Program-made: the position numbers and the translations under genes
Shown here: positions 1 to 6,884 of the stretch, in pieces
How positions within the stretch are numbered: position 1 is the first letter of the stretch
Layout: every line of letters starts with the position of its first letter
Notes under the pieces: model-generated
Database searches by the model: none
The model's input: the letters and a program-made list of their open reading frames with translations, nothing else
What the model was told of the DNA's origin: nothing
Source of the DNA: Acidobacteriaceae bacterium
Lineage (GTDB): Bacteria; Acidobacteriota; Terriglobia; Terriglobales; Acidobacteriaceae
Length of the DNA: 10,184 nucleotides
Assembly: GCA_003133425.1 (NCBI GenBank)
Contig: PKXI01000331.1
Span: 1 to 10,184, forward strand
Direction of reading: 5' to 3'

Positions 1-1370
1 ATCTTTGGGATGTGATGGCGGCCCAGGGCGTTGTGCTTGTTCGGCATTGAACTGGCGGCCTTTCTGGATTCTTTCTCAGAGTAGCCGATTTTGATGCCTA
101 TCCGTGCAACAACGCCTCGCTTCTGCCCGGCATCTACTTTCGTTCGCTATTGATTGGATATTTTGAGGGTATCGAGGCTGAGCGCGGCATCGCCTGGCGC
201 GTAGCTGATTCGCTCGGACTGCGACGGTTTCTGGGCATTGCCTTGACAGAGGCAACGCCAGACCACTCGACCCTGTCGCGGACCCGCAGGCTGATCGACC
301 TGGAAACACACGAACAAGTATTCGCCTGGGTGCTGAATCTGCTGGCGGCTCGTGGATTGTTACAAGGTAAGCGGATCGGCATCGACGCCACTACGCTGGA
401 GGCCAACGCCGCGATGAAATCCATTGTCAGGCGCGACACCGGCGAGAGTTACAACGAGTTTCTAACTGGACTGGCCAAGGAATCGGGCATTGAGACGCCG
501 ACGCGCGAAGATCTGGCGCGGCTGGACCGCAAGCGCGAGAAACGCACCTCAAACAAGGAGTGGAAGAGTCCCGCCGACGGGGACGCGCGGATCGCGAAGA
601 TGAAGGATGGCAGCACGCATCTGGCCCACAAGGCCGAACACGCCGTGGACTTGGAATCGGGCACGGTGGTTGCCGTTACCCTGCATTCCGCCGACCTGGG
701 CGACACCACGACCGTGCATCAAACCCTGGCCGAGGCGGGCTTGGCGGTGGCCGAATTAATCGTGCGCGAGGTGGAGTCACACCTTGAAGAAGAAGCGAAA
801 GTCAATGTAAACGGAATTGAAGAGTTGGTGGCGGACAAGGGTTATCACAGCGGGGCGGCTCTTGAGCAGGTGAAGGAACTCGAAGTTAGCACCTACATTC
901 CCGAGAGGAAGCAGGCGGGCAAACTCAACTGGGAGGGAAAGCAGTCTGAGCAACAAGCGGTTGAGGCAAACCAGAGCAGAGTAACTGGGGATTATGGCAA
1001 ACAGTTACTCAGAAGGCGGGGCGAGTTGGTCGAACGCAGCTTTGCCCACTGCTACGAAACGGGCGGAATGCGGCGCTGCACCTTGCGCGGACATGAGAAT
1101 ATTCTGAAGCGTCTGCTGATCCACATCGGCGCGTTCAACATCAGCTTGGTGCTGCGGAAGATGTTGGGAGCGGGTAAGCCCCGAGAGCTGAAAAACTGCA
1201 TGGCAAGGCTTCTTTTCCGCCTTCTTGAGTGGCTCACATGCGCCCATCGACCACAGGGCCTAGTAGAAACCCGCACCACTCCGGTTCTTGCCCTTCCCGG
1301 CACCTGCCGCATCGGAAGACCGCAATATCGCCTCATCTGAAATTTAACTACTTTAATCACGGGCTGTTAA
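1..1370 (+). mobile_element. Partial insertion sequence (right-hand part), IS1182/IS5-like DDE type
   Basis: This stretch carries the transposase gene of an insertion sequence whose left end lies outside the window. The transposase family is recognised from its protein motifs, described under the gene. The right boundary is uncertain. Near 1349-1369 the DNA reads, in a frame different from the main ORF, as Y-F-N-H-G-L-L, which resembles the F-F-N-G-L ending I recall for this transposase family, so the element probably stops close to there. No terminal inverted repeat can be verified because the left end is missing, and no target-site duplication can be identified. Confidence 0.6.
150..1340 (+). 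CDS. DDE transposase of an IS1182/IS5-like element, N-terminus degraded
   Basis: It would cut and join the ends of its own insertion sequence. Visible motifs (numbering from the TTG at 150) are: L-I-G-Y-F-E-G-I-E-A-E-R-G-I-A-W-R at the start, P-D-H-S-T-L-S-R-T-R-R near residues 37-47, and the likely catalytic triad D79 (G-I-D-A-T-T), D229 (V-A-D-K-G-Y-H-S) and E295 (L-V-E-R-S-F). About 40-50 residues expected at the N-terminus are missing or scrambled. The same frame stays open upstream to 51 and gives a recognisable stretch (F-D-A-Y, then L-L-P-G-I-Y-F-R at 126-143), but it hits a TGA at 48-50 and has no good start codon. The TTG at 150 is the first nominal start, with no convincing ribosome binding site. 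The last ~45 residues are also unlike the family, which hints at a second frameshift near 1230-1340. It is most likely a decaying copy. The family call is firm; the IS family name is less so. Confidence 0.8.
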   Translation: MIGYFEGIEAERGIAWRVADSLGLRRFLGIALTEATPDHSTLSRTRRLIDLETHEQVFAWVLNLLAARGLLQGKRIGIDATTLEANAAMKSIVRRDTGESYNEFLTGLAKESGIETPTREDLARLDRKREKRTSNKEWKSPADGDARIAKMKDGSTHLAHKAEHAVDLESGTVVAVTLHSADLGDTTTVHQTLAEAGLAVAELIVREVESHLEEEAKVNVNGIEELVADKGYHSGAALEQVKELEVSTYIPERKQAGKLNWEGKQSEQQAVEANQSRVTGDYGKQLLRRRGELVERSFAHCYETGGMRRCTLRGHENILKRLLIHIGAFNISLVLRKMLGAGKPRELKNCMARLLFRLLEWLTCAHRPQGLVETRTTPVLALPGTCRIGRPQYRLI

Positions 1371-1392
1371 GGGACTTTGCGCAAATAGTAGC

Positions 1393-1420
1393 GGGGCGCA
1401 GAGGCCAAACCTGCGGCCCC
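1393..1420. terminator. Strong GC-rich hairpin, possible bidirectional terminator
   Basis: GGGGC-GCAG (1393-1401) pairs with CTGC-G-GCCCC (1411-1420), a nine-pair stem with one bulged G and a nine-base loop. No run of T follows on either strand, so it is not a canonical intrinsic terminator, but its place between convergent genes fits a transcription barrier. Confidence 0.3.
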
Positions 1421-1445
1421 CCGCCCTATCGCTCCAAGAAATTGA

Positions 1446-1469
1446 GCGGACCCCATACCGGCGGTCCGC
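1446..1469 (-). terminator. Hairpin just downstream of the propeller gene
   Basis: GCGGACC (1446-1452) and GGTCCGC (1463-1469) form a perfect seven-pair stem with a ten-base loop. Read on the - strand it starts about 22 bases after the TAG of the propeller gene and is followed by TCAATTTCTT, a weak T-rich stretch. It is a plausible terminator for the four-gene set, but the T-tract is poor. Confidence 0.4.
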
Positions 1470-1491
1470 CCATCTTCAGTAGAACGTTTTA

Positions 1492-4400
1492 CTACTGAAC
1501 AACTACGGTCAGGTTCAACGATTGCGGACTCCCCCTCGGTCCCGCAGCGGTCACCGATACGGTGTAACTTCCAGCCGGAGTCTCATTGGCGCCCGTGTTT
1601 GAAGGGCTGCCTCCGCATCCGCTCATCGCACCCATGCTGAGGAAGCACAGCGCAGCCAGCAACGTTAGCTGCCGCATGTCGCCGCTCAGCTTCTTCCGCT
1701 TAGCCAGCCCGAACAGCCCAAGCAGCGACCCCGGCAGCCACAGGGTAAGCGCCGAGAAGATCAGGTCATACCTACCAGACACATGCGGAGCCGACAGCAT
1801 CGCCGTCGCCGAGCCCGTACCGATGGTCAGCACCTCCGTCGTCGCCGCGCTTGCCAGCGTAACGCTCATCGGGCTGAAGCTGCACGTCGCCTTCAACGGC
1901 AGCGTGCCGCACGACATCGTAATGGCTCCCGTGTAGCCTCCCGCCGGCGACAGTGTCAGCGTCGTCGTCCCGGTCGATCCGCGCGTGATGGTCAGCGACA
2001 ATGGATCCGCCGTCATCGCAAAGCCCGGAGCCACGATCACCTGAGTCAACACCGCCGACGTGCTTCCGGAGTAGTTCGTATCGCCGCCATACGTCGCGGT
2101 CAGGCTATACGACCCCGCCGCGGCGATCGAAGTCGTCAGGGTTGCCGTCCCATTGGTCCCGACAGACCCTGTTCCCAGCGAAGTCGCTCCATTGAAGAAT
2201 GTGACCGTCCCCGTGGCCCCCGCCGGCACAGAGGCCGTCAGCGTAAAGCTGGTCGTCGTACCCGCAGACGCCGTCGAAGAAGTCAGCACGGTCGTCGTCG
2301 TTGCCTTTGTCACAGTGAGAGCAACACCCGCACTCGCACTCGGTGCGTAGCCCGTAGGATTCGTCGTCGCCGCATACGTACCCGCATAGCTCGCGATTAC
2401 GGAATACAATCCAACGTTCGGTTTCGCCGTAACCGTAGCCACACCCTGCGCATTCACAGTCGCCGTTCCCAGGGACATTGATCCTGCCGTAAAGCTCACC
2501 GTGCCTGCCGTCGCCGGCGCAGTTCCCGCCACCACCGTCGCAGTCAGCACCGAACCCACACCGAAGGCCGCACCCGCCGGAACCACCGTCAGAGCCGTCG
2601 TTGTATTCACTGCCCCAGACACCGTCAGCGAAGTCGCCGTCGACACTGAGCTATTGAATCCAGCATTACCCGCGTAGCTGGCCGTCACGTTGTACGTTCC
2701 TCCGGCGAGAGTGCCGGAGTACGCTGCCACGCCGCTCGCATTCAGCGTCCCCGTCCCAATCACGGTGGACCCGTTGTTGAACGTCACCACGCCGGTCGGA
2801 AGTATCGTCCCTGTGATGGTCGACGGTGTCGTTACCTTCGCGGTCAGCGTCACCGTTTGCGAGGGTGTTGCCGGGTCCGGCGAAACCGTCAGCGCGGTGA
2901 CCGAGGCCTGCTGCTGGGTGATGAGCTTCATGACCCAGCCGTCGGTAGAGCCGCCGAGGCCGGTCGTGGAGAACGCTCCGGGGGTGGCGGGGAAGCTCTC
3001 GCTGCCGTTGGTGCTGTACTGTATGGAGCCGCTGAAGTAGGCGTTCAGGTTGCTGTCGAGGTGGAGCGCGTTGTTGTCGACGGAGATGCCATTGGCGCCG
3101 ATGTAGGTCCCCATGAGTTCTGTCGAGCCGGTGGGAGAGAGCTCAAAGACAAAGGCGTCGCCATTTTGGGCCGAGTTGGTGGAGATGGCGTGGATCAGCG
3201 GGAGGGTCGGGGAGGTGCTGGTGCCCGCGATGAAGACGTTGTCGTTGGCATCGAGTGCGACGCTGTTCCCGATGACGAAGTTCCCCGGTTGCGTCGGAGG
3301 GCCGAAGTAGGTAGACCAGACGGTGGCCCCTGTGGGCGAGAGCTTGGTGACGTAGGCTGAAGCGCAGCGTTTGCTGTTACCGTTGCCGTCGCCGAACTGA
3401 ACGCACGCAGGCTGGAGCGTGCCAGCCGTGGTGGGAAAGTTGTTGGCGTAGGTGTCGCCAGTGGCGATCACGTTGCCCTGAGAGTCGACGGCAAGGCCGT
3501 AGACGTCGCCCGCCGGATAGAGCGGGTTACCGCCGCCGTCGAGGCCGGCCGACGAGCCGTTGATGTAGGTGCTGAAGAGGAGTGAGGCGGAGCCGGACTT
3601 GCTGGGGTCAAAGCCAGCGAGCCAGCCGGTCATGGGGCATTGCGAGTTCGCAGCGCCTGCGTTCGAGCAGGTGGCAGCGAACGCGCCGGCTGTCGTCGGC
3701 CAGTGGGCCGATGAGGTGTTGCCGCCGATGTACCCGATGCCGGCGGCGTTCACGGCGACGGCGATTCCATTGGTGTTGCAGGCTCCGTTACCACAGCCAC
3801 CGATTACGCCGCCGCCGATGAGCGAGGAGTAGACGAAGGAATGGAGATCGGCGCTGAGAATGGTGATAAAAGCCTGCTCATCCTGGGGTCCGCCTGTATT
3901 GCCGCTGTTAGGGTCCGTTGTGGAGTACTGCTGCGACTCGGCGGTGCTGGAATAGAAGGCGTTGGAGGTGGTGGGATAGTTGGAAATTCCGATGTCCGGA
4001 TTCCCATGGTTGTCGACGGGATACGCTGGGACGTCGCCGCAGTGCGGGCCAACTGCGGAGCATTTATAGTACTGGGTCGAAGAGGTCTCACCGACGATAT
4101 ACGGTCGACCGGTCGCGTCCAAAACGATACTTTGGGCAATGTCATTGGCGCTTCCGCCGAGCGGCGTCCCATAGAGCTCTGTCCTGCCATCCGAGGAAAG
4201 CTTCACGAGGAATGCGTCATAGGAGCCACCATTGGCTTCGGCAGTTTCGGCGCTGTTATAGCTTGGGCTGCAAAGATTCTGGACCGCGTCGCCGGTGAAG
4301 GGGAAACTGACAGCCGTGTTTGGAGCAACACCCGGAATGCTGTTATCGGCGCCGCAGCTATTGGTGTAGCCGACTACATACGCCTCATCGGACGCGTTGA

Positions 4401-5457
4401 CCGCGACGCTCGTGGCGAAGTCATCCTGGCTGCCGCTGAGGTAGGTTGTCCAGAGTACGGTCGAGCCGTCCGCGGAGAACTTCGTCACGAAGCCGTCATG
4501 GTAGTTCGAGTTCTTGGTTCCGGAGCGGGAGGGTTGAAACTCGCCGGTTCCCGAAGGGAGCGTCGGCGAGAACGTCTGGCCCACAGCATAGAGCTGGTTG
4601 CTCGCATTCAATACCGAGCCGTTGATCTCATCCTCGCCGCTGCCGCCAAAATAACTCCCATAGCTAATAATCGGGTCGATCACCAGCTCACGCGAATGAT
4701 CGTACTCGCCCACATGAAAACCGACCTCGCCATTTGCGGTGACAGTAAAGGCCCCGTCGATGGACTGGCGTGCGCCGTCGACCTGCTGGTAGAGCACAGG
4801 CTTGTGGAAGACGATGTCGGTATCGCGGCTGGTGGCGCCGATCTGCAGACGGAGATCGCCGTTCGATTCGACGACCGCGCGCGCGCCATCGATCACGAGG
4901 TGGATCAGGCTGGGGTCGCTCTTCGGAGAGACGACAAAATCGTATTCGAGCTGGCGCGCGGTGCCGTAGTAGACGAGGTCGATGCCGGGGTAGACGCCTG
5001 CGGCGCGGGTTGCCGCGTAGGTCGGAATCCCAGTGTATGTTTTGGCCTTGTCGCCGGTGATGTAGTTGACGTAGCCGGGAAGCGGTCGGTCGGGCGACAT
5101 GGTGGCGCGGGGATTGGCTCCGTCAAGCGTCATGCGAATCGCGGCGCGGGTAGCTGGTGCCGGCCGGCCGGCGCGGCGGGCCGCTGCGTCTTCGCGGCTG
5201 AGCACGAGGGTCGCGGCGGTAGGCTGCAGCAGGACGGTGTACTGACTGCCGCGCGCGAGAAACTGTACGGTCGGGTCAGTCTGGCCGCGGTTGGGCTCGA
5301 AGCTGAGTGGCCGCTTGCCGTAGGAGGCGTCCACCCTCGGGGTGTGCAGGTTCGCCGGCTGCTGGTGTCCCGGGGTTTGCGCGGCGGCAATACCCGCGAA
5401 GAAGAAGGCGAGAGTGGAGAGGCAATGGAGGGCGGACTTCGTGGGCGTCGGGATCAT
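1492..5457 (-). CDS. Secreted SBBP beta-propeller / Ig-like repeat protein
   Basis: This large exported protein (1321 residues) has an unknown ligand; its architecture suggests a cell-surface or extracellular binding or structural role. Residues 1-26 form a signal peptide ending A-A-A/Q. Residues ~45-262 match the N-terminal domain typical of SBBP proteins (S-F-E-P-N-R-G-Q-T-D, then V-Y-P-G-I-D-L-V-Y-Y-G). Residues ~264-846 carry propeller repeats of the type S-Y-G-S-Y-F-G-G-S, D-G-F-V-T-K-F-S-A-D-G-S, A-Y-V-V-G. Three Ig-like repeats of ~95 residues follow (852-947, 952-1050, 1051-1142), each with the G-T-V-T-F-x-x-G type core. The last domain begins at ~1144 and appears interrupted by two hydrophobic stretches (1232-1256, ending in K-R-K-K, and 1264-1283) before its final strands at 1294-1321. 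The ATG is supported by AGGAG nine bases upstream. It is the last gene of the - strand set, 98 bases after the lipoprotein gene. The family is clear; the specific function is not known. Confidence 0.9.
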   Translation of the reverse strand: MIPTPTKSALHCLSTLAFFFAGIAAAQTPGHQQPANLHTPRVDASYGKRPLSFEPNRGQTDPTVQFLARGSQYTVLLQPTAATLVLSREDAAARRAGRPAPATRAAIRMTLDGANPRATMSPDRPLPGYVNYITGDKAKTYTGIPTYAATRAAGVYPGIDLVYYGTARQLEYDFVVSPKSDPSLIHLVIDGARAVVESNGDLRLQIGATSRDTDIVFHKPVLYQQVDGARQSIDGAFTVTANGEVGFHVGEYDHSRELVIDPIISYGSYFGGSGEDEINGSVLNASNQLYAVGQTFSPTLPSGTGEFQPSRSGTKNSNYHDGFVTKFSADGSTVLWTTYLSGSQDDFATSVAVNASDEAYVVGYTNSCGADNSIPGVAPNTAVSFPFTGDAVQNLCSPSYNSAETAEANGGSYDAFLVKLSSDGRTELYGTPLGGSANDIAQSIVLDATGRPYIVGETSSTQYYKCSAVGPHCGDVPAYPVDNHGNPDIGISNYPTTSNAFYSSTAESQQYSTTDPNSGNTGGPQDEQAFITILSADLHSFVYSSLIGGGVIGGCGNGACNTNGIAVAVNAAGIGYIGGNTSSAHWPTTAGAFAATCSNAGAANSQCPMTGWLAGFDPSKSGSASLLFSTYINGSSAGLDGGGNPLYPAGDVYGLAVDSQGNVIATGDTYANNFPTTAGTLQPACVQFGDGNGNSKRCASAYVTKLSPTGATVWSTYFGPPTQPGNFVIGNSVALDANDNVFIAGTSTSPTLPLIHAISTNSAQNGDAFVFELSPTGSTELMGTYIGANGISVDNNALHLDSNLNAYFSGSIQYSTNGSESFPATPGAFSTTGLGGSTDGWVMKLITQQQASVTALTVSPDPATPSQTVTLTAKVTTPSTITGTILPTGVVTFNNGSTVIGTGTLNASGVAAYSGTLAGGTYNVTASYAGNAGFNSSVSTATSLTVSGAVNTTTALTVVPAGAAFGVGSVLTATVVAGTAPATAGTVSFTAGSMSLGTATVNAQGVATVTAKPNVGLYSVIASYAGTYAATTNPTGYAPSASAGVALTVTKATTTTVLTSSTASAGTTTSFTLTASVPAGATGTVTFFNGATSLGTGSVGTNGTATLTTSIAAAGSYSLTATYGGDTNYSGSTSAVLTQVIVAPGFAMTADPLSLTITRGSTGTTTLTLSPAGGYTGAITMSCGTLPLKATCSFSPMSVTLASAATTEVLTIGTGSATAMLSAPHVSGRYDLIFSALTLWLPGSLLGLFGLAKRKKLSGDMRQLTLLAALCFLSMGAMSGCGGSPSNTGANETPAGSYTVSVTAAGPRGSPQSLNLTVVVQ

Positions 5458-5477
5458 GGCAGGGTGCTCCTGCTATG

Positions 5478-5507
5478 GATCGCGCCAGGGATGCGAGGAG
5501 TGTGTCA
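5478..5507 (-). promoter_or_regulatory. Two-part leader motif upstream of the propeller gene
   Basis: TGACACA (5501-5507) and CGCGATC (5478-5484), separated by 16 bases, lie 50 bases before the ATG measured from the first T. The same two boxes at the same separation precede the lipoprotein and kinase genes. The distance between the boxes resembles an ECF sigma promoter, but a start site placed accordingly would fall almost on the Shine-Dalgarno, so the promoter reading is tentative. Confidence 0.35.
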
Positions 5508-5544
5508 TCGTTCGCAGAATTATTTAACTTCTGCGAACGATGAC
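5504..5544. repeat. Perfect 16-base inverted repeat between lipoprotein and propeller genes
   Basis: GTCATCGTTCGCAGAA (5504-5519) and TTCTGCGAACGATGAC (5529-5544) are exact reverse complements separated by nine AT-rich bases. On the - strand it begins 11 bases after the lipoprotein stop codon. No T-run follows, so a simple intrinsic terminator is unlikely. It could be an operator, an mRNA-stabilising hairpin that sets the ratio of the two products, or an attenuator. The arm nearest the propeller gene ends in the TGAC that starts that gene's leader box. Confidence 0.85.
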
Positions 5545-5555
5545 GGCGGACGCCC

Positions 5556-6836
5556 CTAGTTTTGCGGGGTCATTTGAGTCCAGGTTGCGCTGCCCGCCTG
5601 TCCGTTGGGGTTGTAAGACGGAGAATCGGTGAGTATGTACTCGTTGGTATTGCCGGTTGTGCTGGCCCAGGCGTGGCTGTATTGGTTGGACATCTGAACG
5701 CTCTGGCCGGTGGTGGGGTTGGAGTAGATGGCCTGGTCGCCCATGTGCAGAGCGAACTGCTGCGAACTGTGATCGAGCGCCGCGGCCCGGTTGGCAGCGA
5801 CGCTGGAATGTACCTGGTTGGCGTAGTTCTGCACACCGTTACGGATGGCGGCCTGCTGCTGCGCGGCTTTGGCATTGTCCGCGGCCATGTTGACGTAGAT
5901 CTGTGCGACCTGGTTCATGGCGCGCTGCTTGATCTGCATGATCGCCTGCACGTACTGGGCGAGATACGCCGTCCATTGCGGGTTGATCTGGATGGAATCG
6001 AGCATGGCGGAGAGCATCTTCTCTGAGCTGTCCAGCTTGCCCGGCGGAGCGTACATGATCGCGAAGAGCGGAATGTCGCTCAGGTCGACCGAACCTCCGG
6101 GAGATGGATCGCTGCGTACGGTATGCATGGCAATGAGCCAGCCTTCGACCTGCACTCCATTCATGGTGCCGGTGAAGCGGAGGCGTCCGGCCTCCGCAGA
6201 GAGATGAGAGGCGGGCATGCGGTGCTGCATCGCCTGTTGCGCGAGCAGGCGGTTGGCCTGCTCGGTCGACGCCGCCAGTTGGTCGTTCATGCCGGGGACA
6301 GGTTCCACGCCGCCGACTGCGTGTCCGTTCTGAACGATCAGGGACACCGCTCCTCCGAGACCGTCAGCGAGAGACTTGGACGGCTCGATCTGGCAGTTCT
6401 CCGTGCCCGACCACTGCTGGTTCATCTGTTGTATTTGCTGTAGTGCAGCGCGGTTGTTGGACCACACAGTCGCGCCAAGGGCACGCACCTGTAAGCCGGT
6501 CGACTTGTCTGCGCTTTGGGTGGCGATGTTGAAGCGGCCTACGGTGTAGTTGCAATCGAACTTGGGCGGGAGCGTGGCTTGCCCTTGAAAGCTCCAGTCG
6601 CTAGGGACGAGCATTGTCATGCCCTGAATGGAACGCGAGCCATGGGTTTGCAAGTCGAGCACCTGCGTGGTGACATCGACTTTGTGCATGTGCCAGACCT
6701 GTGCATTAGCAGCGGGGGCCGGCCGCGCGTACGGCGGCTTTTGCGCTGTGGCCGAGGGCTGATGTATCTGGCTAATGCAACCCGTGAGCACCAATGTAAA
6801 GACGAAAGAACTAAAGACGGAATGAGATGACGACAT
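5556..6836 (-). CDS. Predicted lipoprotein of unknown function
   Basis: I do not recognise a named family for this 426-residue protein. Residues 1-20 form a short lipoprotein signal with the lipobox L-T-G-C, the lipidated cysteine being C20, so it is probably membrane-anchored on the outside. A proline/alanine-rich linker (about 27-46) leads to a mixed domain (about 47-285) with two cysteines, C95 and C148, that could form a disulfide. Residues ~286-360 are rich in Q, A and N and look helical. The C-terminus contains H-A-W near 388-390, N-E-Y-I-L-T-D-S-P-S-Y-N-P-N-G (397-411) and W-T-Q-M, a tail I associate with uncharacterised bacterial proteins of this general form. The ATG is supported by AGGAG seven bases upstream. 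It begins 45 bases after the kinase gene and very likely belongs to its transcription unit, which makes it a candidate output or partner of the kinase/sigma pair. Confidence 0.8.
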   Translation of the reverse strand: MSSSHSVFSSFVFTLVLTGCISQIHQPSATAQKPPYARPAPAANAQVWHMHKVDVTTQVLDLQTHGSRSIQGMTMLVPSDWSFQGQATLPPKFDCNYTVGRFNIATQSADKSTGLQVRALGATVWSNNRAALQQIQQMNQQWSGTENCQIEPSKSLADGLGGAVSLIVQNGHAVGGVEPVPGMNDQLAASTEQANRLLAQQAMQHRMPASHLSAEAGRLRFTGTMNGVQVEGWLIAMHTVRSDPSPGGSVDLSDIPLFAIMYAPPGKLDSSEKMLSAMLDSIQINPQWTAYLAQYVQAIMQIKQRAMNQVAQIYVNMAADNAKAAQQQAAIRNGVQNYANQVHSSVAANRAAALDHSSQQFALHMGDQAIYSNPTTGQSVQMSNQYSHAWASTTGNTNEYILTDSPSYNPNGQAGSATWTQMTPQN

Positions 6837-6854
6837 AGCGGGGCTCCTGCTATG

Positions 6855-6884
6855 GTTCGCGTCGAAGCCCGGAAAAGTGCGTCA
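6855..6884 (-). promoter_or_regulatory. Two-part leader motif upstream of the lipoprotein gene
   Basis: TGACGCA (6878-6884) and CGCGAAC (6855-6861) are separated by 16 bases, the first box starting 48 bases before the ATG. The TGA of the first box is also the stop codon of the kinase gene. A small dyad, AAAGTG/CACTTT with a three-base loop (6874-6888), overlaps it. The arrangement matches the leaders of the kinase and propeller genes. Confidence 0.35.

Larger units (their letters stand above)
1341..1491. other. Intergenic spacer between convergent genes
   Basis: The 150 bases between the transposase stop and the stop of the propeller gene contain no gene. They hold the presumed right end of the insertion sequence and two hairpins, listed separately, that could end transcription coming from either side. 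Confidence 0.7.

Noticed and set aside
1229..1498. 89-residue + strand frame overlapping the transposase end
   Set aside because: It is not treated as a gene. Its Y-F-N-H-G-L-L part is better explained as the displaced end of the transposase.
1609..1764. Lipobox-like S-G-C-G-G in the propeller protein
   Set aside because: A lipoprotein signal must be at the N-terminus; this cysteine is residue ~1281 and the protein already has a cleavable signal peptide at its start.
3841..5559. 572-residue open frame on the + strand
   Set aside because: It lies wholly antisense to the propeller gene, whose protein has clear domains and a signal peptide. The + strand product is low-complexity (R, G, A, V-rich) with no recognisable motif and arises from GC-rich codon bias.
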